Assembly (NCBI GenBank): GCA_002099365.1
Contig: MSED01000015.1
Span: 868,001-932,000, forward strand
Origin: Phialophora verrucosa
Lineage: Eukaryota; Ascomycota; Eurotiomycetes; Chaetothyriales; Herpotrichiellaceae
Direction: 5' to 3'
Length of the DNA: 64,000 nucleotides
Position 1 is the stretch's first letter, and each line of letters opens with the position of its first letter. Made by a program: the position numbers and the translations under genes. The notes below the pieces were generated by a model. It was not told the DNA's origin and made no database searches. It worked only from the letters and a program-made list of their open reading frames with translations. This document shows, in pieces, positions 32,382 through 43,262 of the stretch.

Positions 32382-35300
32382 CAGTCCGACAGCTACAACT
32401 TGGATGCTGACGCAGGCGAGAGCTCTTGGTTGAACCAGCTGGGTGAGCCTGGTTGAAGCAATGAAGCAAGGCCGCATGGCCGATGACAAATTCCAAGACT
32501 TGACACACATCCAACCGAGGCACAAGGACTCATTGGCTCCCGTCGTGCAATGAGTGACAAGGCTGCATGTATGCATGGTGGTCCCATGAATCAGGTATGT
32601 CTGCCCTGGTCGAGCAATGCTTCTTCCCTCACCGAAGCGAGCTTGTCCAGATTTTGCTGCAAGCGATGCAATTCCAGAGAGCCACCCACACACGAAGAAC
32701 AAAGTTCTTCCCGGTGCAGCCTGCCACAGTTCTCATCTTCCAGGCGCGGATTCCACGAATGACTGGAACCTCCGGGGAAAGCCATGGTCCCGTTGAAGCC
32801 CGAAAACATCGTGCTGATCCCCGAAAGAGGGTCTTGACAGAGCGAAGGCGTCCCGGAGATTTCTAGCAGCTGCCCCTTTGGGAGGTCGATGTCGGGGAGA
32901 CTGTTTTCTTCGCCAATAGGTTCGGTGAAGGTGCGAAAACGGGCGGGCGCTAGAAGGTCTCTTAGCGTTATGGCGCCTTCTGGAAGCTTTACCTGAGGTT
33001 GAGGGGAGACGAATCGTTACCATGGCGCACACAGGGCGCGCTGCAGCATTAGTCACAGCGTGATGACGATGTTGGGGCAGAATCTCCCTTCAGCCTGTGG
33101 GATTCAAGCCTCGGTTCTTCCTTCTGCTTCCGCTGGGCTGAAGGATTCGCAGTTGATAGTCGTGGGACACTCCGAGTGCGCATCGAAGGCCGGCATGATT
33201 ATTCCCTATCGTCCAAGGTTCCATGGATTCCAAGTGGTTGCAGAGCTGCTGTATGCCATCGATCCTTCGTCCCGCAACAGCTAAGTTACTTTTGCCACTT
33301 TGAGACGCGCGCGTAGGGCATCTCGAGCGCCAGTTGGTGGCTAGTGTGGGTGGAAATCAGACAAGGCCGTAAGCCGACTACTCGACACTTTCCCGGTCCG
33401 TCTTCGACAAATCTGACCCCCGCTGTTCTGCAAAACAGTGGTTGGAGACTGCGAGGGCCCAGCCAGACCTCGTACATCTGGTCAGTGCGTTAGATGCCTC
33501 TGACGGCACCCCTCATCTTTGACAGTCGATCTGGCAGTGTGGGAATTTCGGACTTAGGGCATACGCATTGAAGAACTTGGCAAGCTTGGAAGCATCACGC
33601 GGAAAGCTTGCCTCGTCAACGAACAGTTCGCCTCCACGGCGTCCGAAGTAATCGGACTTGTTCGTACGGAGTGCATGGGCACACACTCCTTCGACCACTT
33701 GAATTTGCGGATGCAAGCTCCATTCTGAGGTGCTGAGGAATTCCGGAAATGCGTTCAATTGCTTCGGCTCAGGCGTTGAGACAGACGGGTATGTCTCCAA
33801 CTAGTTTTCCTAAGCCGTCTTGTGATCGCTTGAGTCGAGATATGGGGTACGAAAGTGTGGTCAGCCTTCTCGTAAGGCTGTCCGAGACGAACGGCCCCGA
33901 AGTTTCAGCCTTACAAGGCGCCTTGTCGCTTAGATGGTGGAGCGGGAATCGCCCTACATTGATCGTCGTGAAATCGCACCCGACTGATCAGCAGCGGCAT
34001 CCGTACTCGTACTCCGGACAGTACTCGTACCTACAATCAAAAATCACCTCCGCAAAAACCAATCCTTGGTGGTGATCGTTTGTTAGTGAATGATTAATCC
34101 ACAAAGGGATGCCGGAATCCTGCAATGCTGACATGCTGAAGCCGGTTCGCTCTTGACACTTAGCGGCCCGCAGGGTCTACGGTGCTGGTGCAGTCTGACC
34201 GTCTTACCCCAATCTGATCGCTTGGCATGTTTCATGCTTTCAGCATACCTTCGAATGTCAGGCCCTCTAGCGGACTTGAAATGTGGTTCTGCTGACTCGA
34301 AGGCATCGGCAGCTCCGAAACCCAATAGTATTCAATTCCTTTCGTCGTGGCTCTGAACAACCTGCTACTCTGCGAGTTCTCCTCTTGAAATTTGATGACT
34401 TGACGACCGCCGGAACTCCGATCAGCGGTGCTCGGCATCGCTCCGTCAAGATCGCCCACGTGCCAATACTCGCTTATCTGAGGCAGATATTGGCCAGAAT
34501 TGAGTCACGCATACGAGTGTGCCCTGAGACACTTTTTCAGGTCAGAGAAAGCGTGGAGGTGATGAGCTGAAATTGAACGGGAAGGGCCGGTTCAGGAACG
34601 TGGTTGGAGACGAGATTCAGCCTTGTTGGAAAGCCTGGTCGCAACCTCAAGGGTCCGATCCTCCAACACCCTAACTTTGCTTGGCGGCTAGACCTGGGAC
34701 CCTTCCCTGGCTGAGTGGCTGGCTAGAAGGCGTGGAACCAGATGGGGACATATGTCGCGCAAATTGCAAGCTGTGTACTGTAGCTTCAACATCTGCGTAA
34801 TTGGAAAATGGGTCCCGATTATCCGCGGTGCGCCTGCGTGCATCGCGTGCAACTGCGACCGAATACGGAATGGAAGCAAGCCGACGCCTAAAAAGGACGA
34901 GGTTGGTAAAAGTCTCTTTCTGGGCGGGAGGCCCAACTGCAGAGGCGGGATCGCTGTCCTGCACCCTAGCAGGTAATTCTCGTGCGAAAGACTTTTCAGC
35001 TTTTGGCAGGCTCTTGGGTCAACACGAGACTGCACGATGCGAGCTCGTGTCGGTATGCACCATGCGAAAGACAGTGGTCCCAATCAACCACGTGTCGGTA
35101 TGGCAAAGGCTGGAAATCCTGGGTGCTTTGACATCATCTCAGGTCATTTCAAGCCATGAAGGTGCGGGATTGCAGCGGCCGCTCACTCTCCGTTCGAACC
35201 TCGAGCATGGATCAAGCCTAGCATCTCCACTGTTGTGAAAGTATGCCATAGCTGACGCTAGCGCTTACAAGGGCACGAACCGCAGAGGGCCGTGGGATGG

Positions 35301-35509
35301 ACATGTTGGCGCTTCTAATGGTCGGCACTATTGAGTAGAACTTTTCATAGTGAATGCTTGAAGAACTCAGTGTCATAGTCGACGGAATCACTTGGCACAA
35401 ACGGTTGGCGCTTTGATTCGAGACATCTTGAGCCAGCTGCAAAGACCAGGGGAGAGATCACACTGGATGAGAGTGCAGAACGAGTACGAGACATTATCTT
35501 GGACGTGTG
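32382..35509. other. Intergenic, 3.1 kb
   Basis: No gene is firmly supported. On the - strand, 33800-33513 is open for 95 codons with protein-like composition (for example TSEWSLHPQIQVV and ASKLAKFFNA). It is preceded by an AG and contains a GTATGC donor-like site, so it may be an internal exon of an unrecognised gene. TACGAGTA-type motifs recur at 34001-34031. Confidence 0.4.
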
Positions 35510-36240
35510 TCATTGAAAATCCCCTTTCGGCACAGCAGGGAAAAAGGATGGATCCTTGATCCGTTGTTGATTTCGCTTCGCAACTTCCAAGTTGCGTAAA
35601 CGGTCGATTCGCATCTGGTAGAAGTTTCTGCATGGGTAAGTAGAGAGAATGCTAGTAGCTCGCAAATATGCACTTACCTATGCAGAGCGTATACGCGAGG
35701 TGTGTCGTCGAGTGTGTCAGTGGCGTTTGCGCCAGTCTGGATAGCTTTGATCTTCAAATTTTCAACTTCTAGGACCGCCCGGCGTGCCGGATGGGCTACT
35801 CACCTTGTCATCCCTTTCTTTCTCAGCCTTATCGTCGTCGTCGTCCTTTTTGCCTTTGTCGTCGTCTTTGGCCTTTTTCTTAGCCTTCTTCTTGCGCTGT
35901 TTCTCTTCGTACTCCTGTTTGATCTTTTCAATCTCTTTGTCCATCAGCTCCTTTTTCTTCCTCGCGGCTTCCGCCTCGGCATCTACAATAGGAGAGGCGA
36001 AACCCCGATCGCTGAGGTGGGACACACAGACGTAGAAGAAGTCCTGAGCAGCACGGTTGGTAGGTCGATCACAAGAAATGAAAGGAAGAGTACGACATGG
36101 AAAGGCTACAAGAATACACCAACCTTGTTGTCGGGCGTAATCAGAACTTTGGTGGAAGGTTTGTGACAGACATAGCACGCTTTGGAAGAAGCCTCAGCCA
36201 CGGTTCTGAGGTGGAAAACATTCTGAAAGGGTAGAGCCAT
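35510..36240 (-). CDS. VFA1: Vps4-associated protein 1 (Vfa1)/DUF1742 family (4 exons)
   Basis: The yeast member Vfa1 binds the AAA-ATPase Vps4 and acts in endosomal sorting. Exons are 36240-36124, 36043-35804, 35751-35678 and 35627-35510, with introns of 80, 52 and 50 nt. All junctions keep frame and give 182 aa. The start at 36240 (MALPFQNVFHLRTVAEAS) was chosen because it begins the family motif directly. The zinc-finger-like N-terminus has KACYVCHKPSTKVLITPDNK joined to DFFYVCVSHLSDRGFASP, supplying paired Cys and a His. A Lys/Glu-rich coiled coil follows (EIEKIKQEYEEKQRKKK). The C-terminal family motif is NFYQMRIDRLRNLEVAKR, ending in FPAVPKGDFQ. It is divergent from the argininosuccinate lyase gene. 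Interaction with Vps4 is inferred from yeast. Confidence 0.9.
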
Positions 36241-36916
36241 TGCGACAGCCTCACGCCAATGTTCGAGCCGGACAAAGAACGCAGCCCTTTTGAAGCCGAA
36301 GGAATTTTGTTCGATATTCAAAGCTGTAGAAGTCGAGCAAGGCGGAGAGGAAGAGCTCAATCCAAGCCGCTCTGGAACTCCTCAGCCCTACCTAAACCAC
36401 TTTGAGACTAGCTTTTCACGGAAGCACGTGCAGGTTTGATGCCATGTTCTGAAGGACTCCCTCTTCCTCAAATCGACTCGCAAAACCATACTGTTGGTTG
36501 TGCCACGATTAGCTGGCTTTCTGGGAAGTATAAGGCAATCACATCCCTGTGCGTTGCCGAAGCTGAACTCACGCGCTTTTTTCTGAGAACTTCGAAGCGA
36601 CGTCTGGGTCAACCAATGAAACGATCCGGCCGCGATAAGATAACAAGCTTGTAAAATTTCTCCAGCGCCAGACGTTTGGGGTAGGCGAACAACGGCTGGA
36701 TGAATGAAGAAACGAGTAGGGAGAGGGAAAAAATTTGTATTCGCACGCCGCACAATAGTTGAATCAGAACAAATTAACAGTGAAGGCTTTCTTCGAACCC
36801 CTGCACCCCAGGCCTAGTTTACCGCCAGAGCTCACTTTCCGTTCACTTGTCTCTCGAGTGTGTAAGAGGTTTAGAAGTTCATCTTGCGAGATTTTGGCCC
36901 TGAGGTCGTCGAAATT
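36241..36916. promoter_or_regulatory. Shared upstream region of VFA1 and ARG4 genes
   Basis: This 676-bp divergent intergenic stretch holds both promoters and leaders. I looked for a Gcn4/CpcA-type TGASTCA site upstream of the arginine gene and did not find a perfect one. No additional gene is proposed. Confidence 0.45.
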
Positions 36917-38320
36917 ATGGCAGATTCTGGTTCTAAGCCGCAGGCCAGCATGCTCTGGGGTGGCCGTTTCACTGGTGGCCTCGACCCTCTGATGGTGTCT
37001 TACAATGAGTCCATCTACTTTGACCGGGCTATCCATGCCCAGGATATCAAAGGGAGCATAGCCTACGCGCGTGCAAATGCCAAGATCGGAATCCTCACGC
37101 AGCAAGAATTTGAGGCCATCGAAAAAGGCTTCGGCCAAGTCCTGTTGGAATGGAAGAACGACAAATTCGAGATCAAGCCTGGCGTGGACGAGGACATCCA
37201 CACCGCCAACGAACGTCGCCTCGGCGAAATAATCGGCACCCACATTGCGGGTAAACTCCATACAGGTCGGAGTCGGAACGACCAGGTTGGAACTGGTATG
37301 CGTCTCTGGCTGCGCGATCAACTACAAGAGATCGAGCAGCACCTGATCGTACTGCTGCGCGTGACGACCTCCCGGGCTGCCAGCGAGATCCAGGCTCTCA
37401 TGCCCGGCTACACACATCTTCAACGCGCTCAACCTATCCGCTGGTCTCACTGGTTGCTCAGCTACGGCAGCGTCTTCACCTCCGACCTCGAACGCCTGCG
37501 AGAAGTCATCAAGCGAGTCAATCGCTCGCCGCTCGGCTCCGGTGCCTTAGTCGGTAACCCCTTCGGCATCGATCGCGAGGCAATGGCCAAAGAGCTTGGC
37601 TTCGAAGGCATAATCAACAACTCCATGGCGGCTGTGGCGGACCGTGATTTCGTGGTGGAAACGCTGCAGTGGGCGTCTACGTTGATGCAACACATCTCCC
37701 GTTGGGCCGAAGATCTGATCATCTACTCGACTGCCGAGTTCGGCTTTGTGAGACTCGCAGACGCATATTCAACAGGCAGTTCTCTCATGCCACAGAAGAA
37801 GAACCCGGACTCACTTGAGCTCCTGCGTGGAAAGAGTGGACGAGTGTTTGGATACATGGCCGGGCTGATGATGTCCGTCAAGGGCCTCCCCTCAACATAC
37901 AACAAAGACTTGCAGGAATCCTTTGAGCCCATGCTCCAAGGCGTCAAGACCACCGCAGACTCCATTCAAATAGCCACTGGTGTCCTGTCCACTCTGACGA
38001 TCTTCCCCGAAAAGATGAAGGCCGCCCTCACACCAGACATGCTTGCAACTGACCTGGCAGACTATCTCGTACGCAAGGGCGTTCCCTTCCGCGAGACACA
38101 CCATATCTCTGGACGAGTTGTGGCACTCGCGGAGAAGGAGGGCATCCCGATGGACAAATTGAGTCTACAGCAACTTCAAGGAGTGGACGCGCGCTTCAGC
38201 GACGACGTCATGCAAGCTTTCAACTACGAGAGCAGTGTGGAGAAGCGGACCGTCCTGGGTGGGACAAGCAAGAAGAGTGTCGAAGAACAGATTGAGCGGA
38301 TTCAGGAATTGCTCGGGTAA
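36917..38320 (+). CDS. ARG4: Argininosuccinate lyase
   Basis: The enzyme splits argininosuccinate into arginine and fumarate, the last step of arginine synthesis, and works as a cytosolic homotetramer. From Met at 36917 the single exon gives 467 aa, the normal length for the family. Recognisable elements are MLWGGRFTGGLDPLM at the N-terminus, HTGRSRNDQVGTGMRLW, PGYTHLQRAQPIRWSHW with the general-acid His, and SPLGSGALVGNPFGIDRE. The fumarase/ASL signature is GSSLMPQKKNPDSLELLRGK, with the catalytic Ser. A Met 33 bases upstream is also in frame, but the family starts near the chosen one. No residue of these motifs is missing. Confidence 0.97.
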   Translation: MADSGSKPQASMLWGGRFTGGLDPLMVSYNESIYFDRAIHAQDIKGSIAYARANAKIGILTQQEFEAIEKGFGQVLLEWKNDKFEIKPGVDEDIHTANERRLGEIIGTHIAGKLHTGRSRNDQVGTGMRLWLRDQLQEIEQHLIVLLRVTTSRAASEIQALMPGYTHLQRAQPIRWSHWLLSYGSVFTSDLERLREVIKRVNRSPLGSGALVGNPFGIDREAMAKELGFEGIINNSMAAVADRDFVVETLQWASTLMQHISRWAEDLIIYSTAEFGFVRLADAYSTGSSLMPQKKNPDSLELLRGKSGRVFGYMAGLMMSVKGLPSTYNKDLQESFEPMLQGVKTTADSIQIATGVLSTLTIFPEKMKAALTPDMLATDLADYLVRKGVPFRETHHISGRVVALAEKEGIPMDKLSLQQLQGVDARFSDDVMQAFNYESSVEKRTVLGGTSKKSVEEQIERIQELLG

Positions 38321-38603
38321 GCTGTGAAGGTCAGTGAATGAGGATGAATGAGCTTCCGCCGGAGAGGTTGAGTTACACCAGGCAATTTCGAGATTATGCG
38401 CAGTGATACGTCGACATCTCCGTTGGAATCAACTCACATAGCCAGTCGACAGGACTTCGATATGACTGAATCCGACGGAGTAATGCGAGAGTATGAGTCA
38501 GGCTTCATTTGACGCGGAGAATCATGTTCAACCAAAAGAGTAAAGGTCTCTGTACGTTGTTTATGATACCAAATATACATCCCCTGAAGTTTCTGTCTGC
38601 TTA
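38321..38603. terminator. Convergent 3' regions of ARG4 and RSM25
   Basis: This short convergent intergenic stretch becomes AT-rich towards 38550-38585 (TTTATGATACCAAATATAC) and probably holds the polyadenylation signals of both genes. No further feature is seen. Confidence 0.35.
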
Positions 38604-39473
38604 TCACGAACCAGTCCGTCGCTGAATTCTCGAGTCTAACTGCGCCTGCTGAGCAAACACAGCACTCCCAATCGCAGGCCGCCCATTACCTTGCCTTTGC
38701 CGCGAAGATTCCTCAGCCAGCACATTGTCCTTTAGCACATCCTCCTCTTCCTTCGCAACCGTTCCCTCAAAAGCGGCCACCCTGCTTGTCTGCTCAAAGA
38801 CAACCTGTCGACTCCACTTCTCCCAATCATTGTACATCGCATTCTCAATACCCATGGCAATCTCCATTTGCGACTTGCCGAACTTGGCGCCCATGTGTCT
38901 GGCTTCTTCAGCAGCAACCCTGTCTCTCAATTCTTCTCTTCTTCGCAGGGTGTAGAATTCTTTGCGCGCGATATCGTAGGCTTGTGGGATGGTGATGTCG
39001 GGTACGTTTTGTAGCAGCCAGAGTTGTCGCTGGACCACGCATTCTCCTGAAAGCGGAATGCCCGGCTGCACGAGGCCTGTTGACCAGTCTGCGTTTTTGT
39101 GCTGGTCCCCGGAGGTTTCGACTATCACGCGGGGCCGGGCGAGTTCCCAGGGGTGGTCGCTGAAAAAGGTTTTGCGTAATGAGTCTTCCTCGTATCGTAA
39201 TTGTTTCGGTTGGAAGACATGGCGAGCTTTAGCCGATCTGGATCTTTTGGGTTCTGAGATTTGCACGTATTGCTCTGTTCTCCCGTTGGGCAGGGTTCGC
39301 GTGCGCACTTTGGTCAAAGGATGTTTGACGGGTTGCTGCCGGACAAGAATCTGCGCAGGAGGGACATCTTGTATTATGTCCACCCAGTTTGGCAGAGCCG
39401 GTATTTGTCTCGATCTGAACTTTGCAAGAGCTGTTCGACGGACGTTGAATGCAGTGAGGTTTAGGCGGCCCAT
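38604..39473 (-). CDS. RSM25: Mitochondrial small ribosomal subunit protein S25/mS23
   Basis: This is a structural protein of the fungal mitochondrial 37S small ribosomal subunit (Rsm25, mS23). The single exon gives 289 aa. Family landmarks are the start MGRLNLTAFNVRRTAL, VPPAQILVRQQPVKH, the long stretch FFSDHPWELARPRVIVE, VQPGIPLSGECVVQRQLW, and AYDIARKEFYTLRRREELRDRVAAEEA. The C-terminus is a charged helical region with GAKFGKSQMEIAMGIEN. The protein is very basic at the N-terminus, consistent with mitochondrial import and RNA contact. It is divergent from the PPR gene, itself probably mitochondrial, with only about 330 bp between starts, so co-regulation is plausible. Confidence 0.9.
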   Translation of the reverse strand: MGRLNLTAFNVRRTALAKFRSRQIPALPNWVDIIQDVPPAQILVRQQPVKHPLTKVRTRTLPNGRTEQYVQISEPKRSRSAKARHVFQPKQLRYEEDSLRKTFFSDHPWELARPRVIVETSGDQHKNADWSTGLVQPGIPLSGECVVQRQLWLLQNVPDITIPQAYDIARKEFYTLRRREELRDRVAAEEARHMGAKFGKSQMEIAMGIENAMYNDWEKWSRQVVFEQTSRVAAFEGTVAKEEEDVLKDNVLAEESSRQRQGNGRPAIGSAVFAQQAQLDSRIQRRTGS

Positions 39474-39806
39474 GACGGGCGGGTAGATCGCTCTGTCGCT
39501 CTCAAAAATGGCCTGAAGAAAGCCCCGTTATCCGGACCAAGTATCCAAACAGTTTTGGGACGTTCCCTCTACCATTAGCAGACTCGTTGTTGAGCATGGA
39601 GTGATAGGCGGTTGGAGTTGTTAACATGCTGGAGATTCGAAGCTGCGGCGAAAAAGCGCGCTAGTGGAGCAACTTCGAAAACCCCGTTTGGGCAATTTCC
39701 ATTCCCATTCACTTTTCCCTCACCAATGCCTCAGACGCATCAGAAGCGGCTCTTGTGACTCAATAGAAGCAGATGATGAGGTCGTGATCATCATGTTCCC
39801 AAGCAT
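39474..39806. promoter_or_regulatory. Divergent upstream region of RSM25 and PPR genes
   Basis: This 333-bp stretch separates two divergent genes for probable mitochondrial proteins. An ATG at 39794 begins a short frame that overlaps the PPR start in another frame and ends at 39862, so it could act as an upstream ORF. No other motif stands out. Confidence 0.4.
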
Positions 39807-42734
39807 ATGCATTGCCCCTCCAAGATTCCCGGATGCAACAGACTTCCGAATCCCTCATCTATAGCACCTTACACGTTTACCATCTGCGATTTCCTCGCGC
39901 CTGCGCTCAAGACAAATTCGAACCTTGTCTCAAGAAGGCAACGCAGAAGCTATGTCGCCGACTACCGGCGAGATCCTAAAGCTGGCGAAATTTTCTACAT
40001 TGGTCTATCTCGAGCCACAGAATGCCACCCGCGGCGACCTTCGATAACACGTACATTCTCCCTTCCCACCACTAGCGCGCGATGGAGAAGGGAGGGCGAG
40101 CAAGAGAAGGGTAGTGGAGTATCTTGGAGTCAGCGCCGGGGTATAAGCCAATGTATTGACCGCCCCGCTCAGAATGCCACCGGGTCAGAACTAGCAGCGA
40201 AAAGGCCGGGGCGGAAGGACAATGTAACCAACTGGGATTTCTTCGACTCGAATACCCTTGAATTCGCCAGAAAGAGCCGCCTCCCTCTGGCCTTCTTCCA
40301 CGACCTCAACGTCCTGCACAAGAAGGTGGGCTCGAAGACAGCCGTGCGGCCGAAGCTCGATGGTCCGAGATCACCGCAGGATCTATTGAAAGAGCAGTTG
40401 GAACTTATGGACTCTGTGAGAAAGCTTGAGGAGAAGTTGGCAAAGGCTAAGACAAGCTTGAGCGACTCATTGAAGAAGAACCTCGAGACACGATCACAGC
40501 TTGCCACAACGGCTCTCGCAGATACAGAGCATCCCAAAGTGGTTCTGTCAAGAGGCGACTACAAGAATTTGGTCGATCTCTACTTCCACACCCACACCAG
40601 TCGGTTCGACCCAGAATCGCCTCATTCCTCTCCAACCCCGACCTTTCTGGAAGATTATGCCTTCAAGCTATCTGAAGACTTCGCGTCGCCTCAGGCTTAC
40701 GCGGAATTTTACGAAGATGAAGCATACGAATCGCCTCTAAAGGAAGTAGAGCGGATGATTAGGTCCAGGCAAATCCGCGAGGTCTCTGCCTTCAAGAGCT
40801 TTGTCGACTTACTCCTTGACGACCGTTCTTCGAATGCAGCCCTCTTCAAAGCGTACAAAAGACTACCACAGCCAGGCGTTACGTTCCTCCCCAAAGGAAC
40901 TATTCGAGTGTTCTTGCAACGCATGTCGACGCCCTGGCAGAAGAGCGAGAAGTCGATGATCCGATATCTTTCTCTCATTGACGACATGCAGAAGGCTAAT
41001 CTACCTATCTCGCGCGCCGAGTGGGCATCTGCCATCTACTTGGCGGGAAGGTCTTTCTCTAAGGTCACAGATACTGAAGTCAATGCTGCAATGCGCCTGT
41101 GGAAGCAGATGGAACAAGAAGCCGGGGTGAAGGCTCACCACGTCACCTTCAATATCCTCTTCGACATCGCTGTAAGAGCCAACAAGTTTCCATTAGCCCA
41201 AATGATCCTCAAAGAAATGCACGACCGCGGCTTGCAACTGAATAGGCTTGGTCGTGTTAGTGTCATTTACTATCATGGGTTACGAGGCGACGGCGACGCT
41301 GTCCGAAAAGCTTACCGTGATTTTGTCGATGCGGGAGAAATTGTTGATACGCTGGTACTGAATTGTGTCATGGCGGCGCTCTACAACGCACAGGAGCCCG
41401 CAGCTGCGGAGCAAATATATGAACGCATGAAAAGTTTGCATGTCAATACTCGTCGAGAAACCCGGCCTGATGGTTCAACTGCCTATTACCGACAGTATCC
41501 GGGGCCGGGGTCAGAAGTCATTGACCGCGAGCTTGCAGCGAATTCATTGCACCGTACATTGCTCTTCTCCCGGAGACTCAAGGACATCCTACCAGAGCAC
41601 CACACAGCACTACAAGAGATCATACCCCTTCGGCCAGACCATGTCACCTACCGGACGATGATATCATATCACGCCAATATGTCGGGCAACCTCAACCGGA
41701 TTACGGTATTGATCAGTGAGATGTCCGAGTTGTTCGGGCTACCATTGCAAAGCATCCACTACCAGTTGCTCTTCAAGGGCTTCGCTCTCCATGGTGCCAC
41801 CAGAAACCCCGATGCGACCTGGAGCTTGAAGCGATTAAACCTGGTTTGGGATTCTTGCCGGCAAGAGATCAAGGACGGACAGCTCGCGCGTCGTCGTGCC
41901 AAGATGGCCTCCGATCTCTCTAATCCTCAGTTGCCATCAGTTCGAGTCATCAATGAAGCCAGTCCAGAAGAAGTACCAGCCCAGTCGAGCACTCAATTCA
42001 AGCGACTGAGCGAGTGGGACGACTTTGTTCTAGATCTAGCGGCCTTTCCCCGAGAACGGCGGAAACACATTGAGCGAATACACGCCGAGCTATTCGACGA
42101 AGAGCATGAAAAGAAAGAGCGACTCATTCGGAACCCATTTTCTCGTCTTCCAGCGAAGGAAAGCCCCCCACAGAAGCAGCAACACTATTACCCGCTGGGC
42201 GATATGAAACTGGATGAACAGGAAGGAGAATATGTGCTTCCATCTCCGATCCTCGCTATTGATCCGTCGAGCACTGAGTTTTCGGAATCATTTTTTCCCA
42301 ACCGACCTTCTTCGGAAGGAGCGAATCTTCGGTCTGCGCTGGACATGAATGGAGCGTTAGCAGACACGGAGGTTCCCAACAACGATCATTTCTTGCTCTC
42401 TAGTTCTGAGAGAGGATCTTCCTCTGATGGGGAGTCCACAACGTTCGAGCCCCCGCCGGACCAAGCCAATGGCACGAGACCCGAAGACGAAGATGAGCGA
42501 GACAGCCAACCGATTCCCACAAACTCCAAGTACCAAGTAGAAGCGACGCGAGCACTTGTCTGTTGGCTTCTGCGAGCTTATGCAAACGCAACGGGCTCTC
42601 GGTCGCAAGTGGAAGAAATATGGAATTCTGTGAGAAAGCTGTGGAGAAGCCGCGATCCCAATGATCAAGCGTCAGTCATCCGAGTGTTGAGGCGATGCTT
42701 GAGAAACTGCGACCGGTATGGGCCTCCTATGTAG
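39807..42734 (+). CDS. Mitochondrial pentatricopeptide-repeat (PPR) protein
   Basis: The single 975-codon frame encodes a large helical-repeat protein. The first 140 residues are Arg/Ser-rich with few acids and include RRPSITRTFSLPTTSARW, consistent with mitochondrial import. A coiled coil follows at about 195-235 (ELMDSVRKLEEKLAKAK). The PPR-like region spans roughly 400-730, with units such as VTFNILFDIAVRANKFPLAQ and LNCVMAALYNAQEPAAAEQ, and the phrase VTYRTMISYHANMSGNLNRI. A disordered acidic Ser/Pro/Glu region at 830-920 precedes a final helix pair (ALVCWLLRAYANATGS). Such proteins usually bind organellar RNA and act in its processing or translation; the target is not visible. The start may be a later Met. 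Confidence 0.8.
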   Translation: MHCPSKIPGCNRLPNPSSIAPYTFTICDFLAPALKTNSNLVSRRQRRSYVADYRRDPKAGEIFYIGLSRATECHPRRPSITRTFSLPTTSARWRREGEQEKGSGVSWSQRRGISQCIDRPAQNATGSELAAKRPGRKDNVTNWDFFDSNTLEFARKSRLPLAFFHDLNVLHKKVGSKTAVRPKLDGPRSPQDLLKEQLELMDSVRKLEEKLAKAKTSLSDSLKKNLETRSQLATTALADTEHPKVVLSRGDYKNLVDLYFHTHTSRFDPESPHSSPTPTFLEDYAFKLSEDFASPQAYAEFYEDEAYESPLKEVERMIRSRQIREVSAFKSFVDLLLDDRSSNAALFKAYKRLPQPGVTFLPKGTIRVFLQRMSTPWQKSEKSMIRYLSLIDDMQKANLPISRAEWASAIYLAGRSFSKVTDTEVNAAMRLWKQMEQEAGVKAHHVTFNILFDIAVRANKFPLAQMILKEMHDRGLQLNRLGRVSVIYYHGLRGDGDAVRKAYRDFVDAGEIVDTLVLNCVMAALYNAQEPAAAEQIYERMKSLHVNTRRETRPDGSTAYYRQYPGPGSEVIDRELAANSLHRTLLFSRRLKDILPEHHTALQEIIPLRPDHVTYRTMISYHANMSGNLNRITVLISEMSELFGLPLQSIHYQLLFKGFALHGATRNPDATWSLKRLNLVWDSCRQEIKDGQLARRRAKMASDLSNPQLPSVRVINEASPEEVPAQSSTQFKRLSEWDDFVLDLAAFPRERRKHIERIHAELFDEEHEKKERLIRNPFSRLPAKESPPQKQQHYYPLGDMKLDEQEGEYVLPSPILAIDPSSTEFSESFFPNRPSSEGANLRSALDMNGALADTEVPNNDHFLLSSSERGSSSDGESTTFEPPPDQANGTRPEDEDERDSQPIPTNSKYQVEATRALVCWLLRAYANATGSRSQVEEIWNSVRKLWRSRDPNDQASVIRVLRRCLRNCDRYGPPM

Positions 42735-43262
42735 CATAGCGAAGATGCATGTGACAGCATGCGCTAGTATCAAGTTGGCCTGGTCTTCTACTGTATATAC
42801 ACTGGTGTCGTCTGCATGAATACAAGCGTTCAAGTCAACCAAAGATCTTCCTTGTTGTCCTGGTATTCAGTATATGAACCGCGTTGAGCTGAGTCACAGC
42901 TGGCATGGCATTCCTAATACCAGGGCACTCAGTTGAGGATAGAAACGTCGAACTTCCTGTTTGTAGCTCATTCCACTACTTTGCGAACCCATCTTCAGTA
43001 CAGAAATGCGGTCATCGATTAAGATCCTGGTCGCCCTTGCAAAGAAATCCGCTCTTGTTGTACAGTATTGGAGTTCTGTGCTCGCTGCATCGTCTCTCAT
43101 GGTATCCTAAAGACAGGATGATATAGCGCATTACAGGATGCCTGCCCCTCCACCGGGCCGGTAAGCTTCTGTATCATCATCTCTTGAACAAGCAAGTGTC
43201 ATCAGCGAAGCCTTCGAGTTACACCGTTCAAAAACCGCATCTAAATTAGTGGGAATGACTGA
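42735..43262. other. Convergent intergenic region
   Basis: These 528 bp lie between the convergent PPR and SMC1 genes. Short AT-rich runs near 42790-42880 suit 3' UTR. No gene is seen. Confidence 0.45.
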
